The notes under the pieces were generated by a model, which was not told where the DNA came from, did not search any database, and was given only the letters and a program-made list of their open reading frames with translations. The translations under genes were made by a program, and so were the position numbers. Positions 13,801-24,950 of a DNA stretch of 64,000 nt are shown here, piece after piece; position 1 is the stretch's first letter; each line of letters starts with the position of its first letter. The stretch is from Pratylenchus scribneri. Lineage: Eukaryota > Nematoda > Chromadorea > Rhabditida > Pratylenchidae. The stretch covers positions 1,674,001 to 1,738,000 of the forward strand of contig JAQSEB010000064.1 of the NCBI GenBank assembly GCA_030063045.1. The letters are read 5' to 3'.

Positions 13801-16800
13801 AGAATGAAAATTAAATGTCGACCATTTCCTCTTTTCTTATCAAAAATGATAATTTTTATTTTATATTTTGAGTGTTCCAAGTTAAGTTTTAATGAATTTT
13901 TCCTTGTAAAATTTTCAACATTTTGAAATTTTTCAAAAAATTTTTAAAGCCTTGAGAGGCCATAATTTTAATTTGTACCGTAAATTCTCTTTTAATACCC
14001 CATGGGGAATTATTTTCAATCTTCGAAAAGATTGGGGAATTATTAGAGAAAAGAGTGGAGGATTAAAAGAAAGATTTAGGATCTTTATTTTTGTGTTTTT
14101 TTTAGGCTGAAGAGAGTAATTTTAAATTCTTAATACTTTAAAAAAAATTGTAAATTAAATAAATTAATTTAATTTTGGTTTAATTTAAAATTGCAACAAA
14201 TATATGGACACTTAAACGAATAATTTTATGTTAAATTTTTTTTGAAAGAAAGAAATTCTTTTACAAAAGAATTTCATTCAAAGAATATGCACAAAGTTCA
14301 AATTAATTAAAAATATTAAAAACGTTCCTTTTTTCCTCTTCCAATTCCAAATCATCCTATTCAAAAAAGTGATTCGAACTGATAAAAATGAATGAATGGG
14401 TTGGTTAAATCATCATAGGCAGCAAAGAACACTAATTAAAAAGGAAAAAAGTGCCCCCAATTTACACAGTTTTTCATTAGAATATTTCAGACAATTTTGT
14501 ATTTTTTTATAACAAAATATTAATTATTATTCAAAAATAGTAATTTTAATATTTTCTATACAGTAAACTGTAATTCCCTTCTTCATTCTTCCGAATAAGT
14601 GCATATTGGATATAGAGGATCATTCATTTTTGGTTTTTTCTAATTATATTTTTTCATTATTTTCGTGCATTATATTATTATTTTTTGTAATGTCCCACTC
14701 CAAATGCCCTTATTAGACCTCCCTATAAAAAACAGTCATTTTTCCCTTCCAATTCTCGTTTGCCCATGAAAAAAAATGTTCACGTCAAAATTCAGCGGAA
14801 GAATATATTTTTAGTATGAACACATTGGAATTTGTCGGTTGACTCATTATATGTAAAATGAACATCGGCAAATTCATTTCCTTTCCAATCATTGGACTTT
14901 GACAATTTTTTGAACTTATTCCCTACCTAATTATTTTTAACATATTTTTATCGTCCATTTTAGGTCATCATTTTACACTTAATCTCTCAATTTTGTTCAC
15001 ACCGTATTCCAAAATGGTCATGGTCCTCATTTCCGTCCTCCTTTCCCTCTCATTTTAAAAAGTACCCATTTTTGAACTTTTTATTATAGCCCAATTATTT
15101 TTAACATATTTTTATCGTCCATTTTAAGTCATCTTATCTACCTAATTTCTTTAATTTTGTTCACACCGTATTTCCCAATTTGTTGTCATTTACCTAACTT
15201 CCCATCCGTCTTAAAAACTTAAATATAAAAAGTTCCAATTTATAAAAACTAAAAAATGCGCCAAAAATTAAAGAACAAATCTACTAATTTATGCAAATAT
15301 TTTAATAGAATTTATTTTAATTATTTTTAAGAATTCCACCAAAAAAAAATCCAAAAATAAATTGTGAATAATAAAATATACCAAAAAAGTACCATAACAT
15401 TTTTGTTAAAAAATTTACATACAAAAACTAGTCAAAAAATGTACTAAAAATTAATAAAATGTGCTAAATTATGCAAATATTTTTAATGTAATTTATTTTA
15501 ATTATTTTTAAGAATTCCACCAAAAATATCCTAAAACCTAAAATAAATTGAAAATAAAATATAATTCTATGACAACAATGTTTTTCTCAATTTTGGCGCA
15601 TCAGCCAAATTTGGCCAAAAGTGCCCAACCATTTTTAAGCCATCAATGCGCAATAATGCAACCATTCGTTGAGAAGTAAAAAAATAAATAAAAAAAATAA
15701 ATATTGAATTAAATATATTTAAAAATAATTTTTATTAATTTTCAGTGAAGTGGAAGAATTGCGTCAAATGTTGTTCCAAATGCAGCAGGAAAGTGGTGGG
15801 GCCAACAATATTTCTGCCTCAATTCGTCGTTCGACTGCCACTCATCATCAATCTTTGTTGAAGCCACAATCGCCGCCTTCGCCCCCGCATCCTTCATTCA
15901 CAACAAATGTGAATACCCAAAAATGATAAATTAATAATATTTTTGTGCCATTTTCAGCAGCAACAATTGCCTTTGTCCTCTGCCAATAATCAACAGGCCA
16001 CAAATCAACAATTGCGCCAAGCATTGCTCCAACAGCAAACAGCCATTCATGCTCAACAGCAACAACAACAGGGCCAACAACAATTCGTGCCAGCCTCAGC
16101 AGGGAATGCAACAAATAATTGTGAGAAAAGTGGGCGGAGAGGGGATTTTTATGGTTATTTGGGTCCATATTCATATTTTGAACGATATCACAAAATTATC
16201 AATCACAAAAGAGAGAATTTTTAGATATCTTAAAATAAGAGTTTTATACCACATTTGCTTTTTTTCAATTGCCATAGATTTATAAACCTCAATAGATTTT
16301 TTATTGCATTTAGTAAACTTTTACACTAAAAAGTCTAAAAATTAGGTAATCGGATATTATATTCTATGATATTGCCCTCAAGTTCAATCATGGTATACGG
16401 TATCCTACGGTATCCTTAATATAAAATGTAAGCTAACAAAAAAATTATAAACAATTCTATATAACATTGATCTGTGATTGAATAAAAAATCCTCAATACC
16501 TAATTTTAGAAACTTTAGGATTAGGAATTATTTTAGAAATATCCAAAATTTGGACTAATGAAATAATTGAAAAATACCAATTGAATATTCTAATTAATAT
16601 ATTTAAATTTGAGCAGACAATTCTCACATGCTTCAAATGTTTTTGTCACAATCAAATCAGCAACAACAACAATCCAACAATAATGCTCAACAACATCCGC
16701 CAGCACCCGTGAATATAATTTTATATAAATTAATTAATTAATATTTCCCATTCCAACAGATTTCTTCCTCTTCCACTTCATCGAATGCCCCGGGCACGGG

Positions 16801-19800
16801 CATATGTGGGGGCGTTGGTCGAATGTTGGACCAATTGGGCTCATCAATGGAGGCTAACCGAAATACAGTAGCACAACAAACACAATGGGCTGGGGGAATT
16901 GGTGCCGAAAAGCAACAACAAGTGAATACAATTAATAATAGGGTTTCTATCAAAAATTTTTCAAATTCAGATTTTTAGGTCAAAATACAAAATCGTCTAA
17001 TATTAATTAAAATCGATTTATTCAGACATAAATTTGTTTAAATGACACAATTTTCAGAACTTTTTTTGTAACAAACGAAAATTTTAATCAAAAAATGATC
17101 CGAAGAAAATACATTGAAAAATTGACATTATACTGTACTGTATAAGAAAAATATAGTAATTTTATCAGAAATCTGACAAAATCGAACAACTAGCCAAAAA
17201 TTATGAAAATCTGAAAAACCAATACAGATTGAAGTCTTGTATTAAATTAAATGAAAAGAATTTAATTAAATATAAATATTAAGCAATTGTTGGCATCCAC
17301 CATTCAAATGCTTCAACAAGCCGCACAAATTCAACAAATCAATGCCAATAATGCCAATGGCCCTTCCCTTGGCCATCCTCAGCAAATGGGTGGCAGTGGG
17401 ACAAGCACCCGAAATAATAGCATTCAAAGTGGAGGTAAATGACAAATTTGGATTATATTTTAATTTATTTATCTCTTCAGAATCCGTTTTCTTCGACCCA
17501 TCCAGTGGAATGGATGTGAGTGAAACATCCTCATCCGCATCCTCCACAAATACCCAAATGATGTTGCAAAGTCCACCACAAATGATTGACACTAAGCCGG
17601 CGGCCACATTACTCCAACAATTGCAACAACATCAACAGCAGGCAAATTCACAACAATTTGGGACAGTTGCCGGCCCCGCCGCCGTTCAACAAGCACAACA
17701 AGTAATGTAGTAATTTATTTTTTATAATTACTTAGATTATTCAATTTTAATTAATTAATTATTTAATTTAATTAATTAATTATGAAGCATTGGAATTCCA
17801 GGCTTCAAGAAGCATTGGAATTCCAGGCTTCAAGAAGTATTGGAATTCCAGGCTTCATAATTTACTAATTAATTAATTATTTAATTTAATTAATTAATTA
17901 TTTAATTTAATTAATTAATTATTTAATTTAATTTAATTTAATTTAATTAATTAATTAATTTTTAATTAATTAATTATATTAATTAAAATAAATTAATTAA
18001 TTAAATTTATTTATTTTAATTAATTAATTAATTAAATCTAATTAATTAATTTTTTATTTTTTTTAATTTGATTATTTCAGAATAATTTGGCCTTAAACCG
18101 AGCTCAATTGGAACAAATAAATGCGGCAATTTCGCGCACAAATGCTGCCGTAGCTTCACACTTACTTTCGCCTGCCCATGGGCAACCAGTCCAAATTGCC
18201 CCACATCAACAGCAACAACAAGGAAATTCGACAGCGATGGCCGCAAAATTGGCAACATTGCAAACATTGTTGCTCAGTCTACAGCAACAACAACAACAGC
18301 AGCAGCAACAGGTGAATGAATGGGATTGAATGGGAAAAAATGTTGTGTTAAATTATCTCTTTTTTATGATCGAAAAAATAGTTAAATTTCAATTTAAATT
18401 CTATAAAAATAGCTTAGTTTTGATTAGAGTAGAAAAGGAACTAGAATTAATATTTTACTATTTTGAACTTATTCTAAATTTTGCTCATTTTATAACAAAT
18501 TTGTTAAAAAAAAATTATTCGTTTGAAAAATTTGTTAGTACAAAAATTTAATTATTGGATAAAAATTTGGGGCTTAAATATTAAATAAAATAAAAAATAA
18601 TATTATTACTGTATTACCAGCAGCAACATCAACACCATCAACAATTCGCGCTTCAACAACGCATTCAACAACAACAACAAGCTGCTGCCGCCGCCGTAGC
18701 CGCTGCCAATAAAAATCAACAAAAATTGGTTCAATCCGCAGGCCGAATCAACACTCAAAATCATCATTTTGGCGGTGATTTCAAAATTAATTTTATTTTT
18801 TAAAAATATTTCAGGCCTTTCTTCCGCCCAATTTGTGCATCACCAAAATCAGGCACAAAGACATGGCCATCATCATGAGGGTGGAGGAGGCCAACAACCC
18901 CAAAATGAGCAAAGAGTGGTTGAACGGCGAAGGGCAGCCAGCGATGATTACATTCAAAGCATTTGTTCACAAAAATACACGGATGAATATATTCAACAAA
19001 TTCAAATTCCCGTTCCCGAGGCGCTAAATGGCGATCCAAGTATGGGATCAATAAATTTTTGGGAAATATTTAATTTTCCGAAAAAAAAACATTGAAATGC
19101 CAAATAGGAAAATGCCGAAAAGCTTTTAAGGGTTTAACGATTTATCCTAAAACTCTAAACCCTATGCACATTCAATAGATCCAATCAAGAAGCATAATTT
19201 GATTATGCTTTAATTTGGGCTTAGCCATTTCTAACCTGTTAGTTTTGAACCAAATGGGTTTAAGTGGTTTAATACCTTTTAAATTTGCCCAAATCATTGC
19301 AATATACTATTCGACACGTCTTGACGAGCTCTATTGATTGGATTTAGGCTTTAGAGTTTGAGTCTAGAACAAAATGTTGAACCGTTTAAACTTTTCGACA
19401 TTTTCAATGTTTTTTCGGTAAATTAAATACTATCTATAAATATTTTTAAAAAATATATTTAAATTTGTAGGTTTTCGTCCTTTGACTGAACAACAAGTCA
19501 TTCAACAAGTTTTACAAAACAAAAAATATGAAAATCAGAGCATTGGGGAAACAATGGCTCAATTATGCAAAAAATTGGCAGAAAAGGTGGAAAAAATAAT
19601 ATAATGAAAAAATTTATTAATATTTTAGCGCGTTTTTGGTTCACGTTTAATGTCAAAAACGACAGTGGCTGCGCCGAATCATTCCAGCTACAGTAATTTG
19701 CCCCAACCTGGCATAATCTACATTTATCGTAAAATAATTTAATATTTGCATTAATTTAATTGCGGATTACATCATTTAGATGTTTGCCAAAAAGTACTTT

Positions 19801-22062
19801 TGAAGAAGATTGGAAAGGAAGAGGAATTCAAGGAATATTTTCGTGATGCAATGCGAAAATTGGCGGCCAGGTGAATATTTTTGGCCCAAACTTGACCTGG
19901 GGCCAATATATCTCCTTTTATAATAGCTCATCAACGACTGAATTAATTTTGATGTTTTGTTATCAAATTAAATAGCATACTTTTGGCAATCAAATGTTTT
20001 TAATTTTATTTAAATTGTTTCAGAATTAATGAACCTATAGCTAAAAACACCAAATTAAGCAAATCCATAGCAATTAGCAAAGGATATTTTTAAAAAATTG
20101 TAAAGGCAAAACTTCGAAAATTTTGAATCAATTTAACTAAAATTAATATCAATATATAGCCAATAGTCTTCTTTATAATTTAGACTAAAATCATCATAAG
20201 ATGGTTCAGTCTTTGATGAATTATTATAAATGGCCCAAAATTAGGCTCTTCCTTTTTTTTCTGGGACATGAATTTACATCAAAAATTATATTTTCATAAA
20301 GATGCCGGCGAGTTCGGCATGCTCGAAAGAATCTTCACCATAAACATGGAGGAGGCCAAATGGACTTGACCCCAGTGACTGCGGCTATGTTGGTCAGCCA
20401 ACCTCCTTTTCAACAATTTGCCGGCCGTCCAACCACAACAACAACAATTGGAGTGGCCGGTGGGAATGGACAATTCACGTGAATTCCCCCACATTGATTT
20501 CCCTATTTAATTGTAAATTAATTAACAGTGGAAATGAGGCGGCGGCCGCCACAATCAGTGCGGCATTAGCCGAATTGGCAGCGCGCCAACAGCAAAATCA
20601 GAGAGAATATTCGCTGCAATCAACATTGGCATTGGCACATTTGGAGGTGGCAAATAAAAATGAAGGATACGCCTCAATTTGTGGCCATTTAAAATAGTTA
20701 TCATGAACTGAAATAATTTTGATGATTTTGTAATCAAATTATAAAACAGACTTTTGGCTATTAAAATGAAATTAATTTTATTTTTAATTAAAAATTGATG
20801 AATTTTTGCCCAAATATTCAACCAGAATTTCACAAATCCTTAGTGCAGTTCCATTTTAATCGTTTTTGGCTTATTCCATTAATTCTGAATCAATTTAAAA
20901 TAAAATTAATATCATTTAATAGCCAAAAGTTTTCACTTTAATTTAATACAAAATCATTAAAATTACTTCGGACTTTGATGAATTATTTAAACGGCGACAA
21001 GTTGAACTGTTCCAAAATGAATTTGGGGGAAATACTGTAAATGCACATGTTTAAATTTTCAGAATAATTCATTGACGGAAATGGCACCGACCAGCTCTTC
21101 TGGCCCTTCCCTATTGGCCCAAATTGAGAATGGAATTGGCCAACAATCATTTTTGAGCCCGACAATGGCCAATAAAGGAGAAGGGCATAAACAGGAAGGA
21201 ATTGAGCGAATGGAGGTGAATAAAATGGAATTCAATTTTGGGTATTAATGAGAAATTGACAGATTGGTGAAAGCCACATGGACGATGAGGAAGATGATGA
21301 TGATGAGGAGGAAGAACATTTGGGCCAACTTTCATCGCCCACAATTTCCTCCCAATCCACTGGTGGGGCATCCACTGCGCATCAGCCAAGTCCGGGCGAT
21401 GGTGGAGATGGGGACACAAGTGAAGCCAGCGATTCGGCACATCAAATGGTAATAATCGTGAAGTAAATTTTGGAAATTGGTAAATTCCGGAATTTATTAG
21501 ATTCTGAGCTAGCTAATTTTGGAAAGATCGACTTTTATACAACTTGAGACTCGAGAATAATTTCATTCGACCCGATATGGTCAATTTAGTCTATGAAATT
21601 TCAATTTCAGATCGGTATTAAGCCTTAAGCAAGAGTTAGTTAACCAAAACCGGTTTGGGTCTAAACAATGGTTCAAATTTTTAAATTAAAACCGGTTTGG
21701 GTTTAAAAATGGGTCATTTTTTAAATACAACAATATCACTGTTTGAAATTAAAATTTCATAAACTAAATCGACAATCCCGATTCGAATGAGCTTATTCTC
21801 GAGTCTCTGGATTATCTTACTAGGTCAGCATGTAGTAAATTCCTTGAATATACCAATTTCCACAATATTTTTTATAAAAGTAATATTCTCAATAATATTA
21901 TTGAAATTAATTTGGAATTATTTTCAGCAACATTGCCAAAAAGAGGATGCGCATGAATTGATGATAATGAAACAAGAAAATGACCAACCACAAAACAACA
22001 ATGATGAATCCACTCAAATAGAAAGCCAACAACAAATGCAAATGGACACAGCCGGATTTTGA
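4888..22062 (+). CDS. lin-14: LIN-14-like nuclear transcription regulator (5' end incomplete)
   Basis: Twenty-one exons join in one frame for 1131 residues: 4888-5050, 5102-5271, 11080-11335, 11381-11549, 15746-15908, 15958-16120, 16617-16708, 16760-16921, 17284-17434, 17481-17701, 18081-18311, 18621-18774, 18815-19039, 19471-19586, 19629-19728, 19780-19870, 20302-20478, 20529-20646, 21063-21215, 21263-21448, 21928-22062. The first lacks an ATG, so upstream coding is missing. A short coiled coil (CRELKREVEELRQMLFQMQQ) sits near residue 250 and glutamine-rich stretches span about 300-700. A conserved-looking block at about 740-890 (SDDYIQSICSQ, FGSRLMSKTT, ending CRRVRHARK) resembles a BEN-type DNA-binding domain. 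An acidic run and glutamine-rich tail follow. The lin-14 call rests on this block, the large many-exon gene and the lin-4 sites in its 3' region. C. elegans LIN-14 is about half this length, so another nematode BEN-like regulator remains possible. Confidence 0.62.
8304..8968. mobile_element. 665-bp inverted-repeat element with 8-bp target duplication
   Basis: The ends are inverted copies: GGTAATAGTTGACTTTAAAC at the left and its complement at the right, continuing as a long imperfect palindrome inward (matching segments around 8340-8460 and 8860-8940). The octamer tttgagtc occurs on both sides (8296-8303 and 8969-8976), as a target-site duplication would. An 8-bp duplication fits hAT-like non-autonomous elements. 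No transposase frame is seen. A run of 18 G lies at about 8477-8494. Confidence 0.75.
10311..10384 (-). pseudogene. tRNA-Glu-like sequence (decayed, or SINE head)
   Basis: On the minus strand the segment has a tRNA-Glu D-arm (tggtcgagtggttagga), an anticodon loop ttctcat (CTC, Glu) and the B-box gggttcgattcc. The acceptor strands pair poorly and the T stem has mismatches, so a functional tRNA is unlikely. It may be the RNA polymerase III promoter part of a tRNA-derived SINE or a tRNA pseudogene. Confidence 0.6.
11550..15745. other. lin-14: Large AT-rich intron of the lin-14-like gene
   Basis: Phase-2 intron of 4.2 kb, very AT-rich and without a supported exon. Related blocks repeat: a segment beginning caataaattgaaccgatttt near 12090 recurs with changes near 12430 and 12950, each followed by ttcactccc and ccttcc-type words. 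A phrase around ttattttaattatttttaag recurs near 15310 and 15490, and a segment near 14940 recurs near 15090. A palindromic ccccatgggg block at about 13990-14060 resembles sequence near 28150 and 37510. Confidence 0.5.
17784..17856. repeat. Three direct copies of a 24-bp unit in an AATT-rich intron
   Basis: The unit gaagcattggaattccaggc plus ttca is present three times in direct orientation, with one base changed in the third. It is embedded in several hundred bases of alternating ttaattaa-type low-complexity sequence (17740-18060) within an intron of the lin-14-like gene. Confidence 0.85.
19085..19440. repeat. Palindromic repeat, family B
   Basis: Intronic inverted repeat whose arms carry the words ctaaaccct, gttttgaaccaaa and cgtcttgacgagctctat and end near aaaatgccgaaaagc and its complement. 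Related copies lie at 32130-32395, 37905-38150, 52345-52790 and 59935-60500, with a diverged part at 25150-25380. Probably a non-autonomous element family; no coding capacity seen. Confidence 0.6.
19905..20240. repeat. Palindromic repeat, family A
   Basis: The left arm (near 19913) reads ataatagctcatcaacgact and the right arm is its imperfect complement (tcagtctttgatgaattatt near 20205). Both arms carry a ttttggc-type inner motif. Related copies are at 20690-20995, 44165-44480 and around 44830-46735, the last split by another insertion. It lies in an intron. Confidence 0.6.
20690..20995. repeat. Palindromic repeat, family A
   Basis: Second family A copy in this gene. The left arm has gaactgaaataattttgatg and agacttttggct; the right arm complements it, ending ggactttgatgaattattta near 20970. 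It fills most of the intron between the exons ending at 20646 and starting at 21063. Confidence 0.6.
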
Positions 22063-22405
22063 GACTTCAATTTTTTCATCATTTTAGGGCTAATTTTTCC
22101 TATTTTTCCACCCATTATATGAATTTAATACCTCCTTTGCTTATAATAATAATTTAAATTCCACCAATTTTTGCAAATTATTTTCAATTTAATTTATCCT
22201 TTTTTCATTTTCGACCACTCAACAAAATAATTAACCACCAATATTCCATCTATTTTCGATGAATTTTGTCCCCCGGTCCACGTGTACATTTTGCCCCTCT
22301 CCCCTCCCCCATCAATAATAATTATTTTTTATAAATATTTTTCATATTTTTAATATTTTTTTGTTCCATTTTTTTCAAAAATTCTCGTCACAAAAATTTG
22401 TTCCT

Positions 22406-22413
22406 CTCAGGAA
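22406..22413 (+). promoter_or_regulatory. Candidate lin-4 site 1 (bulged type)
   Basis: The sequence ctcaggaa pairs with the lin-4 5' end (UCCCUGAG) if one C of lin-4 is looped out. This is the bulged arrangement described for several C. elegans lin-14 sites. Confidence 0.5.
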
Positions 22414-22573
22414 AAACAATTTTTCATTGAATTTCTCATAAAATTGTCCGCCAATCAAAAATTCGACCAGAATTCATTTTTTATTTGTTTTTTATCCATT
22501 TTTATTTTAATTTAAATGCTCTGCAAAAATTGTTGCCACAAAAATGCAATGATGCAAAAAACATAAATTAATA

Positions 22574-22581
22574 CTCAGGAA
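22574..22581 (+). promoter_or_regulatory. Candidate lin-4 site 2 (bulged type)
   Basis: A second ctcaggaa, preceded by ata. Same bulged-C pairing as site 1, 168 nt downstream of it. Confidence 0.5.
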
Positions 22582-22867
22582 TTTAAATCCACCTTTAAAT
22601 TGAATCCATCCAATAAATTAAATATTTTCTTTTTATAATTTATTTTCATTTTTTTTCATTTTTAGTCGATTTAAAAATAATTACAAAATTATTGACATTT
22701 TCATTTTGATCGACTAAAATTTTTTTTGTGAATATAATACTCACCCAATTCCATGATATTTTAATTAAATCATTAATTAATCAATTAAATTAAATTAATT
22801 ATTATCAATCAATATTTCACTCTTCTCCCCCCTTTTAACTAATCAAATCCATTCAATCGCAACATTT

Positions 22868-22875
22868 CTCAGGGA
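22868..22875 (+). promoter_or_regulatory. Candidate lin-4 site 3 (perfect 8-base seed match)
   Basis: The sequence ctcaggga is the exact complement of lin-4 bases 1-8. It is followed by acaatt and preceded by tcaatcgcaacattt, which might give limited 3' pairing. Confidence 0.6.
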
Positions 22876-23902
22876 ACAATTCGGAAGCCGTAAAAATGAC
22901 AACAAATTGGACAAAAAAGACGATAAAATAATTTTTTGAATAATAAATTAATTTGTATTTTCCTCCTCTTTAAAATGATTCTGTCCCATCCTCAAATTCA
23001 CATTCTTTGGTTTAGTTTATTAGAATTTTTGTTAAAATTAATTTTCCCGATTAATTCCAATCCATTTTTAATGTCTTTCAACAAATTCAAATCCTACCCT
23101 CGAAAACGTCTTTCATTCACAAAAATATAAATATAATAATTTCAATTAAATTCTCCGCAAATTAAAATTTACTCCTCCGATTAGCCGCTTCTTTTTTTAA
23201 ATAAATATTCTTGAATTAAATTGGAAATAAATAAAAATTTAATGAATGAAATTTTTAACATTTAATTCAAAATATGTAAATTATTGATTAGATTTTGATT
23301 TTAATTTGACTAAAATCATTGTTTTGATTTTAGCCTCATTTGCAAAAAATTTGCTGAAGAGACCCATTTTTAGTAAAATGGTTTTCCCTTTTCTCTCATC
23401 TTTTTTACCTCTACTACGTACAATAACCACAGAACTATCACATTTTAATATGGATCAAATGAAAGAATATTTTTGAAAAAAAAAAATTGGGGGGTTCAGT
23501 CGGCATCATTTGATCAAGAGACGTTTCAATACAATGCGGTCCACGGCAAGCACTCTCAGAGTCAGAGAGTTAGCCCAAAGGGCAAAAGAGCCCAAAAGGG
23601 CAGGATACTTTTTTTGGTTTTTTTCATTTTTATCTTTTTTTTTTCCATTTTTGTCGTTCCCGCCACGGTCGACTTACTTTAGTCCCGCAGAAAGGACGCA
23701 ATTGATCTCTGCCATGTGGGAGCTTTTCCTCGCTCTCTGAACCCCACACAGCAATCACAATTTGACCACTCGCTTATATATAAAGCAGAAATTTGCCACG
23801 GAATTTTGTGTGGGAAGCAGGCAATGGGTGGAAATGGACCAAAGCGAATAATTTAATTTTAACATTGACTCTCATATTTTCTCCCATTTCTCTATCATAA
23901 TA

Positions 23903-23936
23903 TTAAGAACCAGCGGGCGAGCCCGCTGGTTCTTAA
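23903..23936. repeat. Perfect 16-bp hairpin with 2-nt centre
   Basis: The left arm ttaagaaccagcgggc is followed by ga and then the exact complement gcccgctggttcttaa. Its GC-rich core stands out in AT-rich DNA. It could be the fused ends of a small transposon; no second copy was noticed. Confidence 0.9.
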
Positions 23937-24153
23937 ACCGATGACGGAAGGAATACGTGGGACGGTAGAAAGAAAGCGCTAACGCACTTTAAAAGTTTTC
24001 TAGAAGGGTTATATTTCATATTAAAATCCATTCCCAATTTTTCTGATGAAAATTCAACTCGCGCAAAACCGGTTTAAAAATTCAAACCGGTTTAATCTCA
24101 AAATAAACCTCAAATTCGTAATCACCACCATCGAAAACCTCTAAAAAAATTAT

Positions 24154-24240
24154 TTGCCCAAGGTGGGATTCGAACCCGCGACCTCCCTCCAAATCCCCCA
24201 TCTTCGCCAATTGGCCAAAGGGTCCAAATGGGCCGAACCT
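24154..24240 (-). pseudogene. tRNA-like sequence (SINE or tRNA pseudogene)
   Basis: On the minus strand there is an A-box-like tggccaattggcgaag and a clear B-box (cgggttcgaatccca), about 45 bases apart. The acceptor stem cannot be paired convincingly and the anticodon arm is unclear. This fits a tRNA-derived repeat better than a working tRNA. Confidence 0.5.
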
Positions 24241-24950
24241 CGTTGCTGTCCCCGGCCATATTTGGCATTCATTTTGAGTGTTTTGCCATGTGTAATATAC
24301 CATTCGATAGCTAACACTCTCTAGTTGATTCCTGTCTCCCGGCCCAAAATCCAAAAATCAAAAGGAAAAAAGTTTTACCAAGGCAAACCGAAAAAGTACA
24401 ATTTTTGAAACCGGTTTTTGGCTAATAACTCGAAACCGGTTGGGTTTTCGGGGAAAAACGGATTTTTCTGGTATGTCCCATCACTATAGGAAACATTTAA
24501 AAAAAAGATCTCGAAAATTGACTGGCTAGTTTTTGCAAACTTGAAAAGAATTAAGATAAACAGAAAATATTATAATATTATATAAAATTTTATTCGCTTT
24601 CGCTTTATTTTTTCTGATTCATTCTTTTTTTTAGCCGATTTAAATTTGTTAAATTTTTAACTAATAATATATTTATTTAAAAAATAGGATCAGTTAGATA
24701 AAATGCAAAGAAAACAACATTTTTGTGGCCCGAAAAAATAAATATGAAAGGATAATACATAATTGTTCATTTCATTGTTCTTCACTCTCTTTAATTTTTT
24801 CTCCACCATGCCGTACCGTAACCTCATTCATAAAAATCTGGAAACTTTGTCCAGTCCCATTGCTTCAATATTCCACTTTGCCATATTTCCCCCACTTCGA
24901 CCGCATAAACATGCAATTCCAGCATTAATATTGTCAAAATTCTTTCTGGA

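Larger units (their letters stand above)
22063..23220 (+). promoter_or_regulatory. lin-14: Long 3' untranslated region of the lin-14-like gene with lin-4 sites
   Basis: After the TGA at 22060-22062 there is about 1.1 kb of AT-rich, gene-free DNA. It contains three matches to the complement of the lin-4 seed (see separate entries). Six-base let-7 seed matches (tacctc) occur at 22129-22134 and, beyond the likely end, near 23407. Several aataaa words offer polyadenylation sites, the first near 22612 and others after 22940. The transcript must reach past 22875 for all three lin-4 sites to be included. Confidence 0.6.
23221..24950. other. Intergenic region, no supported gene
   Basis: Open frames at 23473-23740 run through low-complexity t tracts and show no domain. 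The region holds a perfect 16-bp hairpin at 23903-23936, a tRNA-like sequence at 24154-24240, and repeated aaccggttt words at about 24060-24440 that suggest another decayed repeat. Confidence 0.5.

Noticed and set aside
24154..24240. Functional tRNA gene
   Set aside because: A- and B-boxes are present but the acceptor and anticodon stems do not pair properly.
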